The position numbers were made by a program, and so were the translations under genes. From CAZBWP01 sp964630265 (GTDB taxonomy: Bacteria; Pseudomonadota; Alphaproteobacteria; Rhodospirillales; Defluviicoccaceae), in the NCBI GenBank assembly GCA_964630265.1, contig CAZVRW010000095.1, positions 1 to 8,030 of the forward strand: a stretch of DNA of 8,030 nt. The letters are read 5' to 3'. Shown here piece after piece: positions 7,258-8,030 of this stretch. The notes below the pieces were generated by a model. The model made no database searches and was not told the DNA's origin. It worked only from the letters and a program-made list of their open reading frames with translations. How positions within the stretch are numbered: position 1 is the stretch's first letter; each line of letters begins with the position of its first letter.

Positions 7258-8030
7258 CTAGCTCCCCCCGGTCGCGGGGTCGACGGCGACGATCCGATAG
7301 AGCCCGTCCTCCCCCTTCGCCAGACCGATCCTCGCTTGTCCGCCCGGCGCCGGCAGCTGCGGCGCGATCGCCGGATCGACGCCGAGGTCCATGGTCATCG
7401 CCGGCCAACCCAGCGCCGGAATCGGCTCGTGCGTGACGGAGACGGCGCTGTCATCCGCGCCGGCGCCGTGGATCGTCGCCAGGGTCCAGGCTTCCGGCTC
7501 GGCGGCGGCCTGACCGGCGGACGCGGGGTCGCTCGGCTCGGCCGCCCCGTCACCGACCGACCGCACCGCGACGATGGCGAACACCCCCGGGGCCGCGTTG
7601 ACGAAATCGAAGGCAACCTCGGCACCCGGGGCGAGCGTCGCCGGGTCCAGCGCCGCGTCCACGGCGAAGTCCATGGTCATCGCCGGCCAGCCCAGAGCGG
7701 GAATGGGTGCATGGGTGAGGGTTGCCGTTCGGCTCGCGGGATCGACCGCCTCGATCCGTCCGGTCGCCGTCGTCACCTCCGGCTCCGGCACGTCCTCCGG
7801 CTCCGGCACGTCCTCCGGCTCCGGCACTGCCTCGGCGTCCTGCATCTGCCGGAAGCCGGCGGTGAGGCTGCTCTCGCTGTCGATGAGGAATTGGGCGGAA
7901 ACGACGACGCGGTCCCCTTCCGTCAGACCGGCGAGGATCTCCGTCCGATCGCCGACCGTCTGACCCACCGTGACCGGCGCCGGCGCGAAGCGACCATCGC
8001 CCAGCGCCTTGACGACGCGGTCCGCATGGC
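7258..8030 (-). CDS. cusB: CusB-like efflux adaptor, C-terminal part, with two fused CusF-like domains (5' end outside window)
   Basis: Partial gene: the frame stays open to the right edge, leaving 256 visible residues and a TAG stop. The first ~60 residues match the membrane-proximal end of Cu/Ag RND adaptors (VGQTVGDRTEILAGL, then EGDRVVVSAQFLIDSESSL). The adaptor links the inner-membrane pump to the outer-membrane channel in the periplasm and passes Cu(I)/Ag(I) to the pump. After a VPEPED-repeat linker come two CusF-like beta-barrel domains, roughly visible residues 86-156 and 181-251. Each has the CusF metal signature: H106, W114, M117, M119 in the first and H200, W208, M211, M213 in the second. 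They are separated by an Ala/Pro/Glu-rich spacer. Single CusF fusions are known in this family, for example SilB of Cupriavidus metallidurans; two in tandem are unusual. The stop lies 3 bp before cusA, so the genes are co-transcribed. The methionine site in the adaptor's N-terminal part cannot be seen. Confidence 0.9.
   Translation of the reverse strand, partial: HADRVVKALGDGRFAPAPVTVGQTVGDRTEILAGLTEGDRVVVSAQFLIDSESSLTAGFRQMQDAEAVPEPEDVPEPEDVPEPEVTTATGRIEAVDPASRTATLTHAPIPALGWPAMTMDFAVDAALDPATLAPGAEVAFDFVNAAPGVFAIVAVRSVGDGAAEPSDPASAGQAAAEPEAWTLATIHGAGADDSAVSVTHEPIPALGWPAMTMDLGVDPAIAPQLPAPGGQARIGLAKGEDGLYRIVAVDPATGGS
7777..7827 (-). repeat. 18-bp tandem repeat encoding a VPEPED linker
   Basis: Plus-strand unit CTCCGGCTCCGGCACGTC occurs at 7777-7794 and 7795-7812, identical, and again at 7813-7827 with its last three bases changed. 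It is in frame in the cusB-like gene and encodes about three VPEPED units between the adaptor body and the first CusF-like domain. The alternating Pro and acidic residues suggest an extended, stiff, negatively charged spacer. Copy number could vary between strains by slippage without shifting the frame. Confidence 0.9.

Noticed and set aside
83..8030. A combined copper and phosphonate system spanning both clusters
   Set aside because: Adjacency is the only link. A 120-bp gap with its own likely promoter separates them, and no shared regulator or enzyme is present.
1..8030. tRNA, rRNA, CRISPR arrays, insertion sequences, attachment sites
   Set aside because: I saw no repeat-spacer pattern, transposase, or RNA gene. 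Nearly all bases are in the seven coding regions.

Overview
The window is GC-rich, gene-dense DNA, most likely from a Gram-negative proteobacterium. A GC-rich alphaproteobacterium would fit the codon use and the phnDCEE gene set, but this is inference because there is no rRNA or other taxonomic marker. All seven genes lie on the minus strand, so the window reads right to left as two consecutive gene clusters.

Right part (8030 down to 3675) is a copper/silver efflux cluster of the Cus/Sil type. It begins with the 3' part of a periplasmic adaptor gene (cusB-like, cut by the window edge), followed after 3 bp by a complete RND pump gene (cusA-like, 1058 aa), followed after 13 bp by a small periplasmic metallochaperone (cusF-like, 129 aa). 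The pump carries the three-methionine substrate site and the proton-relay residues of CusA. The adaptor does not end where CusB normally ends: a VPEPED-repeat linker leads into two successive CusF-like domains, each with the His...Trp-Pro-x-Met-Thr-Met signature. With the free-standing CusF this gives three CusF modules for one pump. The outer-membrane channel (cusC-like) is not in the window and could lie upstream, beyond the right edge.

The 120-bp gap 3555-3674 holds an AT-rich island with a weak Pho-box-like sequence and probably the promoter of the second cluster.

Left part (3554 down to 83) is a complete ABC importer of the phosphonate/phosphite family, in the order phnD (binding protein), phnC (ATPase), phnE1, phnE2 (two permeases). 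No C-P lyase, phosphonatase or phosphite dehydrogenase gene is present, so the substrate cannot be fixed from context. The binding protein has a DxDxDxxxD acidic motif just after the signal peptide that resembles a calcium-binding loop. A GC hairpin sits between phnD and phnC and could set the excess of binding protein over the membrane parts. Positions 1-82, downstream of phnE2, hold nothing I can identify.

The two clusters appear to be neighbours with separate roles: export of Cu(I)/Ag(I) from the periplasm, and import of a phosphorus oxyanion. The most unusual point is the tandem double CusF fusion on the adaptor.
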